NCBI RefSeq assembly: GCF_025024155.1 | Contig: NW_026251729.1 | Span: 372,001 to 436,000, forward strand | Direction of reading: 5' to 3' | DNA length: 64,000 bases | DNA from: Gamsiella multidivaricata | Taxonomy: Eukaryota > Mortierellomycota > Mortierellomycetes > Mortierellales > Mortierellaceae | Part shown: positions 45,038 to 57,248 of the stretch, one piece after another | Position numbering within the stretch: position 1 is the first letter of the stretch | Layout of the letters: every line of letters begins with the position of its first letter | Program-made: the position numbers and the translations under genes | Notes under the pieces: generated by a model | What the model was told of the DNA's origin: nothing | What the model saw: the letters and a program-made list of their open reading frames with translations, nothing else | The model's database searches: none

Positions 45038-48000
45038 CTACTGCATTATACTTGTCAAAGCAAGGGTGCTTGGCAGAGATCCATGGTGCTGATGATGATA
45101 TTGCTGGTGTTGTTGCTGTTGTTGCTGTTGTTGCTGATAGGCACTGCTGCCACTGCTGCTGCTGGTACTGCGGTCAGCCTTCAAGAACCGTAAAGTGTTG
45201 AGCAGCTTGAACCGGTTGTTCTTCTTAGCGGGAGATTCTTGCACGTTCTGCTCGACAAGCTGATCCATGTTCTGTAGTATTTGATCATAGATTCCCTTCA
45301 AGACTGCAATCTTCAGCACCGGATCTGTGGCGCTGAGTTGATGGCTGAACCGGTACTGTTGTTGCTGATCCATCTCTTGAGAAGGTCGCGGATCCGGGTA
45401 CTCGAAGTGCGCCTTGCCCTTGCGTCTTGCTGAGGGGCCATCACCCCCGGTCGTCGTTGACTGATCATCATCTTCAGTCTCGCCATCTCGTGCTTGAGAT
45501 GCTCCGTCCTGGTCCGGGTGATCGCCATCGACATCATCACCCCCGGCGCTGTAGTACATGTGCGGGGGGATATCCAGATGCGACGTATCAAGATCATAGT
45601 CTAATAAGATCGGGGGCGGTGTGGGAGCAGAAATTGACAGGCCATTCACTCTAGGTTGAAGTAGCAAGGACGACGTCGACATGGAGGTCGCAGTGGAGGC
45701 AATCGAGGACGAAGCCGCTGGGTAATCGGACAGACGTTGGTGAGCATTGTCTTGTGTTGGGCTAAACGGTGCTGTTGAGGGCTTCAATCGCAACCAAGGC
45801 AATGCGGTTGTTGACTTTTCAGAGTCTTGGCCTGCGCTTGTGTTTCCAATGGTCGATAATGAGCGCTTCAGCGGCTCTGAGGCATGGGCAGGTTGAGGGG
45901 AAATGGACCTTCCAAGTGAGGTTCTCGGAGCAAGGATCACAGGAGGTCGGCTGTCGCTGCCTGATCCAGTAGGTACCGGCGAAGATGGTCGAGATGAGAA
46001 TAGAGACAAGGGTGTGGACGTCAAGGAGGGTGAGCTCTTGATAGCCATCGATGACCTGATGTTGGCTAACGATCCATCTCCAAGCATGAGGTCGCCGTAG
46101 GTCAGCCCGTATCCCAATCGATCAACATCATTGCTATGTACAATCACGCTTCCTGCAAATCCTGGTTGAGTTCTCAAGCCGAGTGCAGACATTGCATCAG
46201 TACTGAGCTGCAGCGAAGACGACTCCAGCGTTGCGACTCTGGAAGTAGACTCGTCGTGCCTTTGTCTACTGCCACTGGCGAAATCAAAGACACGACTGAT
46301 ACGGTTACTACGATTCGAAGAGAATTGCTGCTCCTCCTGCTGCAAAACTTCCTGCTGTTGAGGATCCGAGAAGGTGTATATGGTCTTGGGGCGCGATCTT
46401 GTACTGATCCTGCTCTTGGTTGAAAGCTGCTGCTGACTCTTCCGGGATCTCAAGCTGTTCAGGAGGGGAAATGATGACATAGGTCCCGATGAAGCAGTGG
46501 TAGACTGTGGGCTCGTGGTAAGTGGAAATGCAGTAACTGATGCCGAGTGGCCTCTGATTCCTGGGAGGTATAGGGATGGAACGTTTCCGAAGGCGGATGG
46601 GCGCTCGACATAATTGGGATTGATGCCCTCACTGTTCACCGTCAACAAGGAAGCCATTGCTTGATCCGAGGACGGACCATCATTGCCGGACGACATAGAC
46701 GGTAACGCAAAGCTGCGGTTGATCATCATGTTATGTGAAGCGATCGCCAGTCCTTGAGTAACAGAACCACGTCGGGCTGGCTGTAAAGTAGCGGATCCTG
46801 ATAGCCTGGGGGGGCTGGTAACGAGTAGCCTCGAGGCCGTTCCTGCACCTCTGTTCCTGTCCATCTCCTGCTGGTCGCGATACTGTTCACTGTCGAGTTC
46901 CTGAACGCGTTTCAAGATGGAGTCATGCATCCTCAGAAGCAGGGTGCGCTCGATTTGCTGTGGCATAAACGACTGAAGGACGTTGATCTTCATGCTCATC
47001 TGGGTCTGGTCCTGCACAAGTGAAAAAAAAAAAAAAAAAAAAAAAAAGGTCAGTCATCCATATCTACAGTATAGTCAGCAAGTCCGAAGGCCACAATGGG
47101 TTAGTTTTTCTGAGCTTACTCTCGTAATTTCGAACCCGTTTTCTGGCCATTCACCGATCCTAAAGACCTCCAGAGACCCCATCAGCTTCGTCAAGGACGA
47201 AGGCAGCGACTTGATAGGATTTCCCTCCAGGATCAAGACTTTGAGATCCGCCAAGTCGCCGACTTCCTTTGGTAGCCAGCTAAGAAAGTTGTTTCCGAGG
47301 TTCAGCACTTCTAGTCCTGGGATCATCTTAATTTTAGGAGATAAGACGCGGATTTGATTGTCATGGGCTTCAAACACCCGAAGACGCTTAAGTTCCGACA
47401 GCTTGCTAGCTGTCACCCCTCCGCCCATCATGGAGCTACCCAATCCAGTCGATACTGCAGCTTGACCAGCAGATGGATTGCCTGTTGAGTTCCCAGTATT
47501 GACAGTCGCGCTGCCAGTCTGACCGCTCAAAGACATCGACCCCGAACCAGAGTGTGCATGGCCAGTAAATCCTGCTCCGCTTCCTATCGAGCCGGAGGTG
47601 ATTCCTGAATAGCTGTTGCTAACACTGTTGGAGTTTGACAGGTTAAGTGACGATATGCCGATCTCGCGCAAAAAGTTGTTGGATATGTAAAATTCCTCCA
47701 GCTTCGTCATCTGATCCAATGCAGGCATAACCTCGAACTGATTGCCTGACAAATCCAGATAGACTAAATCTTTGAAAGCAATACCCAGCTCTACTGGTAA
47801 ATCGTGAAGTTCACAGCCTTGAAGGTGGACACGTCGAACGTTCGTAAGGCGCTGGATGGTCCTGGGCAACGAACGCAGAGGATTATTGTCGAATTTTAGT
47901 TCCTGCAGCTTGTTCAGCTTTCCGATTTCGTCCGGCAACCACTGCAGCTGATTGAAAGAGAGCACCAGATCGTGCAAGTCCCGTAAACGTCCAATATCCT

Positions 48001-51000
48001 TGGGTAATTCGCGCAAATGGTTGTTGCAGAGCTGAAGGACGACAAGATTGCTGAGCTGACCAATCTTTTCCGGCAGGGCTTGGATTTGATTGTCGTGCAG
48101 ATCCAGATGCGTGAGTTTGGGTAAGCGTACGATGTCTGCGGGAAGGAACGTCAGGCGATTGCAAGCGAGATCAAGTGTTGATAGATTCTCCATATCCTTC
48201 CACGATTCTGGTAACTTTTCCAGCAAATTTGAACGCAATGCCAGCACCTGCAACGTGCGAATTGATCCGATCGAGCTGGGCAACGTCCTCAGATTGTTGT
48301 CCGAAAGTCGAAGTTCGCACAGATTCCCAAGTTTGCCCATGGTTTCCGGTAGGGTTGCGAGAGAGTTGGACTCCATGGCGAGAATCTTGAGCTTAGTCAT
48401 ATTTTGGATTGCGATAGCCAAGTAAGGAACAAAGTTGTGGTTCATCCGTAACTCGCGCAGGGCCTTTAGTTTGTAGATGGGCGAGATGTCCGTGAGCATG
48501 TTGTGATCCAAGTTGAGTCTTCGCAGATTCTTCAGCTTCTTCAGCTTAAAGGCAGAGTGGAAGCTGCTGATAGAGTTGCAGCTGAGGTCGAGGACGTCCA
48601 GTTTCGTAAGTTTCAGAATTGAGTCCGGTACGACCTTGATATCGTTATGATCCAGATACAGCTCCCTCAAGTTGCGAAGTCCGTCGAAAAATTCGTGAGG
48701 AATTTGTCCAAGCCCACGATTGCTCAGCCAGAGCGGCCCTCTACTATTGGGATCCATCTCGAACAGCTCGTCCCACCGCAGAGGTGCGCAAGGATCATAA
48801 CTTGATTCGGACCACTGAGCCACAGAGGTGAAGCGCTTTGGATGGTGCTGATGTAACTGCGGGTGCTTGTTGGAAGAGGCAGATAGAACTGAAGAACCAA
48901 TGGAGAGTCGTCTTGTGCTCTGCGTTGATTGGGGCTGGTCCGGAAGGATCGGTACGTCCATAGATGTTCGTTGAGCCATTACAACCGGAGGCGCATCTTC
49001 CTGCAGGGACTCTGAGTCATCCCAATCCTCATGTGTCGTGATGATTCCTTGCTCTCTGTAGTCACGCACCATCTGAGCCGAGGAAAGCGTCGAAACCGAA
49101 GGGGTGGCCTCGCCATCTGAGTCCGAGTCCTGTGACTCCAAAGATGTCAAGGCGCGACTGTAAGCTGATTCCGTCCGAGTTATGTTGCTCATGCTGTCGG
49201 GAATATTTCCGATCTCTGATGGCATGCCTGTCGTTCTTGACCAAACTGAGCCACTTGATGAGACGCCTATCCGGGGGTCCGGTCGCTCTGGATGCCGCTG
49301 ATCCTCGTTAACCTATAATGGCCATGGCAGCCGGCATTAAGGGATGTCAATAATTGTTAGGATGTCATATAAATAAGCCGGAATCTTTGTTTCCGAGGTA
49401 ATTAATTGCGGGCGTAACATGAAATGCTGTAGCGGACCTGGTAAGCTTTAGATTCTGCTGGATAGTTAGATATCGCTGGGTTGGTAGGGTTCCTTGAATG
49501 CGTCCTATCATCGTGGTCGTTTTCAATAGCGGGCGGGCTCTCCGTAAATTTGTTCCTGCTCAAAGTTCCAAAAGGTGGTGCCTGGGCCCTATCCTTCGCG
49601 TTCTCGTCCCGCTCCATGCCACACTCCTCATTATACGCAGAATTGAGCATGGGTCCAGAATTTGGACTACTGGCAGAGTTGCTCGACCTCCGTACCATAT
49701 GTCTGCCCGTCCGGTCTCTGGTGTCAGACACAAGACTGCTCGCTGTAGACGCAGTTGATGCCCGGCTTGTCTTGTCCGGGGCTGCGTTGGCCTGCTCCGC
49801 TGCACTCAACTTCTCCCGACTTGATGTTGCCTCGGCCCCGACCTTTGCACGTTCACCCCCCACAGATACCAAGCTCCTCCGCTTTCCTGAAGAACTGCTC
49901 AGATCTCTGTCATGAAGTGAGTGCTTGCCACCGTTTCCGAAGCGAGCGATGGCACCAGAGTAATATGGATTCGCCTTCCGAGAAGGCGAGATCATCTTAT
50001 TGGGGTTCATATTGCTGCCTCCGTAGGTACCAATTTGTCGAATACTGTGGCTACTCGAAACAGACGACACCCTGCGCTGCCGAGCTTTGTTTTCTTCTCT
50101 CGTCAGGGGCGAAGGCGGCGTAGCAGGAGATGAGATTAATGATGGTGTGAAGCCAGGGGCAAACGATGTTTGAGGAGTACTTGAGGCGGTGGAGATACTG
50201 CTCGATCTGGTCTGCGCTACTGCATGCGTAACGCTTTGATAGGTAAGAGGATCCTGCTTGGGCTGGGATGGACTGTTGCGCGAGAAGTATGGAGGGCGAA
50301 AATAAGATAGAAAGGGTAGGGAGTGTTAATAAAGAAAGAGAAAGATTGGCAAGGAAATTTTTATGAGGCCGTTAGAAAAAGAGAGCAATTGTCTAGGCTC
50401 GCTCCATGGGGGCCCATATTCGTTGTATAAAAAGTATAGCGCGATGCAAAGTATATAAAAAGGAGGTTGCTTCGCGATCTACTGTGGGGGAGCAGGCTCC
50501 AACGATGCACCATGCCCCAACGATGCACCATGCCACGCCCCATGCCATCGCATAGAATAGGCAAGACCGCCGTTTCCTACTCCATCCCTAAATATCACTC
50601 GCTTTATTACGTTCTCCTCAAAAGCGATCCTTAGCAATCAGTCAGGGCTCTCATAGTGCGTCTCCACATACACGCACTCATCGCCCTCCACATGTTGCCC
50701 GACGATCGCTCCGTTGCCTTCTACACTATCCGCCTTTTTTCACAACCAGGCACGGCAGAGTACTCCTAACCAACAGAATACAACCCCTTTCCCCCCTTTT
50801 TCAATTCGCTCCTCGGACCGCACACACGCGACTTGATTCTATATATATTTCCAACACAGCAAGCCCACCAAATGTAGTCACTCCAGAGCAAAAGCTCATG
50901 AAGGAAAGAGCAACGGCACTACCATCTTCGATGCCACATATCTCTCCAGATAAAAAGGCACAAATCTCAACAACTATAACTTTAACACTTGCCTTACAAC

Positions 51001-51271
51001 CCCTTGCGTTGAACCGTGCTCCTTGGCCTCACTAGCAGCAATCACAGAGGGAATTTTTTCCAAGCTGGACAGACGTTTTGGTGGCAATGGATGTAATGCT
51101 GGCGTCAAGGCCGATGGCGTCAATAGCGCAGGTACTGCTGCTGATGGTTCTGAATCTAACCGTTTCTGCTTTTGTTGAATTGCTGTCGGTGTTATTGTCG
51201 GCGCCTGGCTTTCTGGATCGTTCCGTCCTTGTGTGTTTATCTGCAACGGTGGTTGCCGTCGTACCTGTTCG

Positions 51272-51306
<35 letters not shown>

Positions 51307-52884
51307 TTGTTCTGGACCCTGTCCCTGTCCCTGCAGTTGTGGCTGTGCTCGTACTTGTGCTTGTACTTGTGATTGTCGCGATGTTGGTTGCAATAGTCGG
51401 GATGCAGGAAGAGTGGCTGCCTGCTTGGCCAGCCTCTGAGAGTCGCGGGGACGCTGAACTGAACTTGGATGTCCCTCTGGTCTAGAGCTTGGTCGGAACA
51501 GGCGCGTCAATCGCGAGCGAAAGTTAGGGCTTTGTGCCTCCTGATTGGATTCTGGTTTGTTCTTGGGGGCAGTTGTCCTTTTGGGTATGACAGTGGTAGA
51601 CGGTGCCGTTGATTGTGATTGTTTTGCAGCTGCCGGCGGTGGAAGTATTTCCTTCGAATGTGCAATAATTGCTGCAGGACCTGTACCACCTGTTTCAGGT
51701 TGAGATGCACTGGATATTTTCCGTTGCTGCACAGGGGCATCACCAGAAGTCCGTAATAACGGACGCTGCTGCTGTTGCTGCGGTTGAAGCTGGAGCTGGT
51801 GTATAGACTGGGAATGATGCGAAGAATGCAGGCTGCCTTTGTCCGAGAGGATAGAAGACGCCTTGGATGGCGAGGGTGAGGTTGCCCTTGAGGCTCCTGC
51901 AAGGGCGGACACCGAGGGTTGCCGGATGACGAACCTCGGGGGATGGAGAAGATTGTCGCCTGTCGGTGTTCCAATATGCTCTCGTGCCCTGCTCTGCCCC
52001 GTGTCAGTACTGTCCTCAGTGCGACCATGGTCTGAACTCTTTACCGAGGACTTTGATGTTTCAAGATCACCATCGTTGCGAAGGATATAGTCGCTGACCT
52101 CGAGTCTCGCGAGGTCAACGGGGCTGTCCTGCTGAATGGTTCCTGAGGCATCGATTGTTGTGGTTCTGGAGCGCATAATAGGCTGTCGGCCAACGTTGCT
52201 GGCGCTGTAAATGCTGCTGCTATAATTACTTTGGGCACTGCTGCTGCTAGCAGGGGGATCAGGATGCGAGCGAACAGCAGAGGTAGGAGTGGGACTCAAA
52301 AGGTCTTGGACTCTTGAAGACTGAGAGGTGAAGAACTGGCCGCTGGAAGGAGACAGGGAGGAATATGTAGGGCTAGAATGTGGCGGCCGAGAATAAGAAA
52401 GAGAAGGACCGGGCGCGGCTGCAGAGAGAGGGAACGAGGAAAGCGTAGAAGGGGCACTGGCTGACGCACTGGTAGAGGATACGGACTCGCTCAGAAAGGG
52501 CAGGGAGAGCTCAATGTCATCTAGGGTGGGTATGAGGGGCAGCAGCATATGTCCGCTGCCACTGCCCTTATTGACATTGTCGCTGTTACTGGAAGGGCTT
52601 ATGGCGATGCTGCTCTCCTGTTTACTGACCGGTCTCTTAGTGCCATTGGGATTGCTGGTGCTGCTGCTCCTACCGCCAAAAAAGCCAGTGCCCTTTGGTT
52701 TCGTAAGCCGGTCTTTGGAGACAGGAGGGGTGGAGGTTGAGGGAGCTGAGGAGGAGGTATACGAGGAGGAAGTGCTGATGGGTATTTGGGAGGAGGGGTT
52801 CCTAGTCCCGGCTGCTATGTTCGGATTGGTGGCGGCACCACCCAGCTGCTGCAGCGGCGTCCGCTGGCGGTTCTGGCGCGCCAT
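45038..52884 (-). CDS. Giant leucine-rich-repeat protein (about 2,292 residues)
   Basis: Four exons (52884-50998, 50262-49438, 49312-47120, 47011-45038) all join in phase 0. The first 900 residues are Ser/Pro/Gln-rich and disordered, including a Gly-Gln run near 51280-51340. About 17 LRRs of the 23-residue LPxx(I/L)GxLxxLxxLxLxxNxL type follow in exon 3 (for example LPETMGKLGNLCELRLSDNN), as in SHOC2/Ras-suppressor proteins. One LRR is split by a Ser/Gly-rich insert near 47640-47400. The last exon has a predicted helix (QQIERTLLLRMHDSILKRVQ), a long Ser-rich region and a C-terminal helix (LKGIYDQILQNMDQLVEQN) before a Gln/His run. Sog2-type RAM-pathway proteins are another candidate. Exon 1 is tied to exon 2 through a 735-bp intron and could instead be a separate gene. 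Confidence 0.8.
45090..45150. repeat. CAG/CAA-type coding microsatellite (poly-Gln/His)
   Basis: On the minus strand this is a run of CAG/CAA and CAT/CAC codons near the C-terminus of the LRR protein, read directly. Confidence 0.85.
47023..47047. repeat. Homopolymer A tract (25 bases) inside an LRR-gene intron
   Basis: Read directly. On the coding strand it forms a long T run just before the CAG acceptor of exon 4, a plausible polypyrimidine tract. Confidence 0.85.
51278..51336. repeat. Minisatellite of CTGTCC units encoding Gly-Gln repeats
   Basis: About nine copies of a CCCTGT hexamer on the plus strand; on the coding strand they give GQGQGQ-type residues in exon 1 of the LRR gene. Confidence 0.85.
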
Positions 52885-54251
52885 GGACGGACTTTTAGTG
52901 GAGGACTTGCTCTAAGGGGCAGAGGTTTAAGGGACAGAGCAGAGGTATGTGCGTGTATGTATTATGTGAGATTATATAGGACACAATTGAGGACAGCTGA
53001 GTGTGAGGCGAGTGAGAGAGGTCAGGGTGAGGAAGGGTCGACAGGACAGAATGTGCCCCATGGGGTCATGACATACAGAAAGAGGAGGTGCGAAAAGAGA
53101 TGATCACGGGTTGAGATGGAGCGCGTCAAGAGGGGCGGGTGAAAGGGCCATGGAAGGGGATGAGCGTCGAGACTTTGTTGCGGAGGAAAGTCAAGGAGGG
53201 ATGAGGGGAGGGGAAGTGAGAGAAAGAGCGAAAGAGAGCGAGAAAGCGAAAAGGTAAGCGATGGGACAGCCTATCCGTTCATTCGCACTTTGCTCTTAGG
53301 CCACACAATAATTACTTTCGTTATCATATGTAACAAACATTCGCCAATAGTACTAATTGCGAGCCGCTGCATCTCTTCCCGCCCCATCCTATGTGGCTAT
53401 TCCCAAGAGAAAAAGAGGGCACGCCCGTCCAAAGTCGACAGCATCAAAAAAAAAAAAAAAAAAAAAAACACCGTGTTACCAGCGATTCATAGCTCCATAG
53501 CCACTTGGTCCTGCCATCTGGCATTACCCTGGTTATCCGCCAGATGAGGAGTCCTTTTGCTCGCTTGTGGGCTCTGATGGCCATTACAAAATCTTGGTTT
53601 GAGTGCCTGAGCGGTCGACCGATCGACTTTGAAGGACCGTCATTGCAAAAGACTGCTTCATAGCTTATTACAAGTGTGTCAATGTTCCTGGAGAAGCATT
53701 AATAAGACTCGACGCACGAGTCCTCCCCTGGCAGGGTAACGGGCAATGGTCAGGGTCATCAAGAAACAGCAGGGACAAATGCCATCCAGCACAGGGGCAC
53801 ACCAGCGCAGGGGCGGAGATCAATCAACTGGCATCGCCTGGGCGGTAAATGTACTTGGGTCTTTCTTCCCGTCAACGACACATGGGTTGGTTGCTCCTGA
53901 GTGGACTGATCACACTACACGTTCCCTGGGCTCTTGCTATGAGGTTTTCATAGTCTACCATTGCTGACCACATCCACCGCGGATATCCTTCAGACTCCAG
54001 AATGAGGGAGTGAAGAGGCCAATTATGACCTAGACCGAATGGCTTGATTACTCGTGTATTAAGCAAACAAACAGAGGACCGATTATCACCCGTCTCTACA
54101 TACTTCGCGGGTTTTTCATATTCGGGTCTCCCGAAACTTCGGTCATTGTGGTCCCTGAGAGAGTGTGACTATTGGATCCCAGTGGCGAATTTTCTTTTTG
54201 AGAGACGCTCATCGCCACAGCATTCGAGACCCCAACCTCATTCAGATCAAC
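52885..54251. other. Bidirectional intergenic region, LRR gene and Zuotin
   Basis: About 1.37 kb between divergent start codons. It holds a 23-base A run at 53446-53468, GA-rich sequence at 53150-53250 (likely 5' leader or promoter of the LRR gene) and no recognised gene. Confidence 0.45.
53446..53468. repeat. Homopolymer A tract (23 bases) between divergent genes
   Basis: Read directly, in the intergenic region between the LRR and Zuotin start codons. Confidence 0.85.
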
Positions 54252-57192
54252 ATGGGTAACGCGACCTCAGCGACCTCAGATTCGACCGAACCAACCACTC
54301 TCGACTCGCTTCGTCTCGGACCACCCCCTGCCGACTGGGACCTTTCGCAGGACTCGAGACACCATGGCCGTATTTCAGGTACTGCAAGGTCGCAACACCA
54401 TCATCCGACCCCGTTCAATATTTCCTCGCAAAGTGCCAACTGCGGTGTTCTTTGTACCCCAAGGATCCTCGCCTGATAATCAATTGTCTTTTGTTTCATC
54501 GTGTAGAACCGATTCTGGAAGCAGTTGAACCCGTTGGCCCTCAGTATCTGGCTCATGCGCGTCGCAAACTCCTCAACCGCACCTTCTCCGAAGATGAGGA
54601 GCACCTGGAAAGGACAAAGGCTGAGGCAGATGCAGCTGCGGTTGCAGCCCAATTGGCCGACGATGCCGAGAATGCGGACTATGAGATTGAACCGGACCAC
54701 AAGGATGATTTGAAACGCGATGCGAAGGATTGGAAAAAGCAGGATCACTATCGCGTGTTGGGATTGGGCAGCGTACGTTGGAGAGCTACGCAGGGGTTGA
54801 TCAAAAAAGCTCGTAAGTAATGTATCTTTGTCCATTCGATAAATCCTCACAACTGGTATCTCTTTTTCATATGAGCTTTTATTTTTCCTCGTTCTAATAT
54901 TGATCATGTGTTTGGACAATCACCTTGTCAACGTGAATTGTAGATCGTACCAAGGTCCTTGTTCACCACCCAGACAAGAAATCAGGCGCTTCAGGTGGAA
55001 ACGCTACACATGATGACGGGTTCTTCAAATGTCTTCAGAAGGCTTACGAGATCCTCTCTGACCCTGTCAAGCGCCGCCAATATGACTCGGTCGATCCGAT
55101 CCCTGAAGAGTCCTACTCGCCTTTCAAAGACGGAGCTGACCTGCCATTCATCGAAGCATGGCGGCCCGTTTTCGAGCGCGAGGCACGATTTTCGGTCAAG
55201 GACAAAAAGGATATCCCAAATATCGGCACCATGGAATCGACTAAAAAGGAAGTCGAGGCCTTTTATGGATTCTGGTACGGGTTCGAGAGCTGGAGAACTT
55301 TTGAGTACCTCGATAAGGAGGAAGGCGATGGCCCTGAAAAGTAAGTCGTGATCCCATATGTGCACTCGCACGCCGATGAAGGAAAAAATAATGAATATAG
55401 CGTGCTTAGGAGCTGCGCTTGCTGCAATCGCTTCGGTTGGTACTCACTATCGCTCGTGATTCTTTGTGCTTTAGTCGAGACGACAAACGGTATCTGGAGA
55501 AAAAGAACAAGGCAGAGCGGGCCAAACTCAAGAAGGAGGATGCAGCTCGACTTCGCAAACTTGTTGATAATGCTATTGCGCTCGATCCTCGCATGGCCGC
55601 ATTTAAAGAACAAGAAAGGGTTGCCAAAGAAGCGAAAAAGAAGGAGCGTCAGGGACAGGCTTTACAGGCAAAGATGGATGCCGAACGCGACGCTGCTTTG
55701 GCCAGGGAGCTGCAAGAAGAGAAGGAAGGTGAGGAGCGGGCCAAAAAAGAGGAGGAGCGGAAGGAGAAGGAGGTCAAGAAGAAGGCCATCCGGAAGGAGA
55801 AAAAGAACGTAAAGACATTAATCAAGGTATGTCGGGTTACATGCCACGATTGTATACTTTACGATCACAGTCAGAGAAAAGTGTTAAAGAACGTTTCCTT
55901 CTTCGCTGCTTTGTATAGGATGCAAACTATGGTTATCCCACAGGGACCAGCGCCACGTCTGCGACATTGGAAATATATCTATCGGAGCTGGAGACCATGC
56001 TAGACAAGCTGAGTCTAGAAGACTTGGAAAGGATCGGGGCCGAACTGAGCGTGCCACGGAAATCCAATGTAGACAAGCAGAAAATTTTGTCCGCAGAGGC
56101 ACAAAAGTTGGTGCACGATGGACTGTCAGAACCCGGAAGTTTGACGCAGTTTGGAGTCGGTAGGTCTATCATCCTTTGCTTTTAACTCTGAGAAACGGTG
56201 CCATAAGACTCTAATTTACTAAATCGAGTTTTGCTGTTCATCTAGATGCCGTTGAGCGCCCAGCAAACAAGGCAACAGAGATTAAAAAACCAGCGTCTGG
56301 ACCACCGTCCGCATCGTCGTCACCAAATGTCCCGAATAAGGAATGGTCCGTTGAGGAAATCGCCCTTCTGATCAAGGCGGCCAATAAGTTCCCTGGAGGT
56401 GTCAGCAATCGTTGGGAAACGATTGCCGCTTACGTAGCTTTGCATACAGGTCTACCGCAGCGTGACCCGGATGATGTGATCAAGAAGTCAAAAGCAGTTC
56501 AGAAGGGGTCCTCGCAAGAGGCTGCCGTCCGGCAGCTCCAGTTCCAGAAGAAAACTTACGACATCGCAGATGCACCTTCGATTCGGTATGATATCGAAGG
56601 TGGCGTACCACCGGTCGCAACGGCGGACATGCCAGTCGCTTCTGCTGTTGCTGCTGCAGCTGAGGTGGCAGCAGGAAAGAAGAAAACCAAGCCGACTGCT
56701 GTAACATCAAACACCAAGTCAGGACCGACGAAGGCAAACAAGCATGCTGCCCAGGCAGAGGCATCGCCCTCGGTTCCCGCGGCAACAAACCCGTCAGAGG
56801 CACCGCCAGGCGGAGCGAAGACAGCTGCGCTTGCGGCTGCCACTTCTCCAACAGCAGCTTCCCCTAGCGTAGCGGCCGCGCTGTGGAGCGCAGCAGAGCA
56901 AAAGCTACTGGAAACGGGCATGAAAATGTACCCGCCCTCATGGCAAGGAGAGGGTGATCGCTGGGACAAGATTGCCGAGGTTGTACCCGGTCGGACCAAG
57001 AAAGAATGCAAACTTCGTGTCAAAGTAAGTTCTGTTCCCGATTACATGGTTGTATACCCATAATGAATTCGATAAGCAGTTTCAAAGCAGAATCTAATAC
57101 GCTTTCTTTTCTGTTTTCTTTTTTTTTCCTAGTATCTACAGGAGCAAGTTAAGGCGCAAAAGGCTGCTGCTGCTGCTGCTGCAGGAAAATAA
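54252..57192 (+). CDS. ZUO1: Zuotin/DNAJC2-type ribosome-associated J-domain chaperone
   Basis: Seven exons (54252-54378, 54507-54812, 54944-55340, 55475-55826, 55919-56159, 56246-57024, 57133-57192) join in frame to 753 residues. A zuotin N-terminal segment leads into the J domain: DHYRVLGLGSVRWRAT, the VLVHHPDKK motif with HPD, and a KAYEILSDPVKRRQYD helix IV. The ZHD region follows (FIEAWRPVFEREARFS, NRDDKRYLEKKNK), then a long charged, rRNA-contacting helix rich in Glu/Lys. Two SANT domains come next (KEWSVEEIALLIKAANKFPG and ALWSAAEQKLLETGMK), as in DNAJC2/MPP11 but absent from yeast Zuo1, and a poly-Ala tail. The protein works with an Ssz1-type Hsp70 and stimulates the ribosome-bound Ssb at the exit tunnel. 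The 3' end faces the ubinuclein-like gene. Confidence 0.95.
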
Positions 57193-57248
57193 AAAGGCTC
57201 CAACTTTGTAACCATGAAATATGCCTCACAACAACTTCAGTTCTTTAT

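Noticed and set aside
49481..49915. 144-codon plus-strand ORF
   Set aside because: Antisense to the Ser-rich exon 2 of the LRR gene, with no family features.
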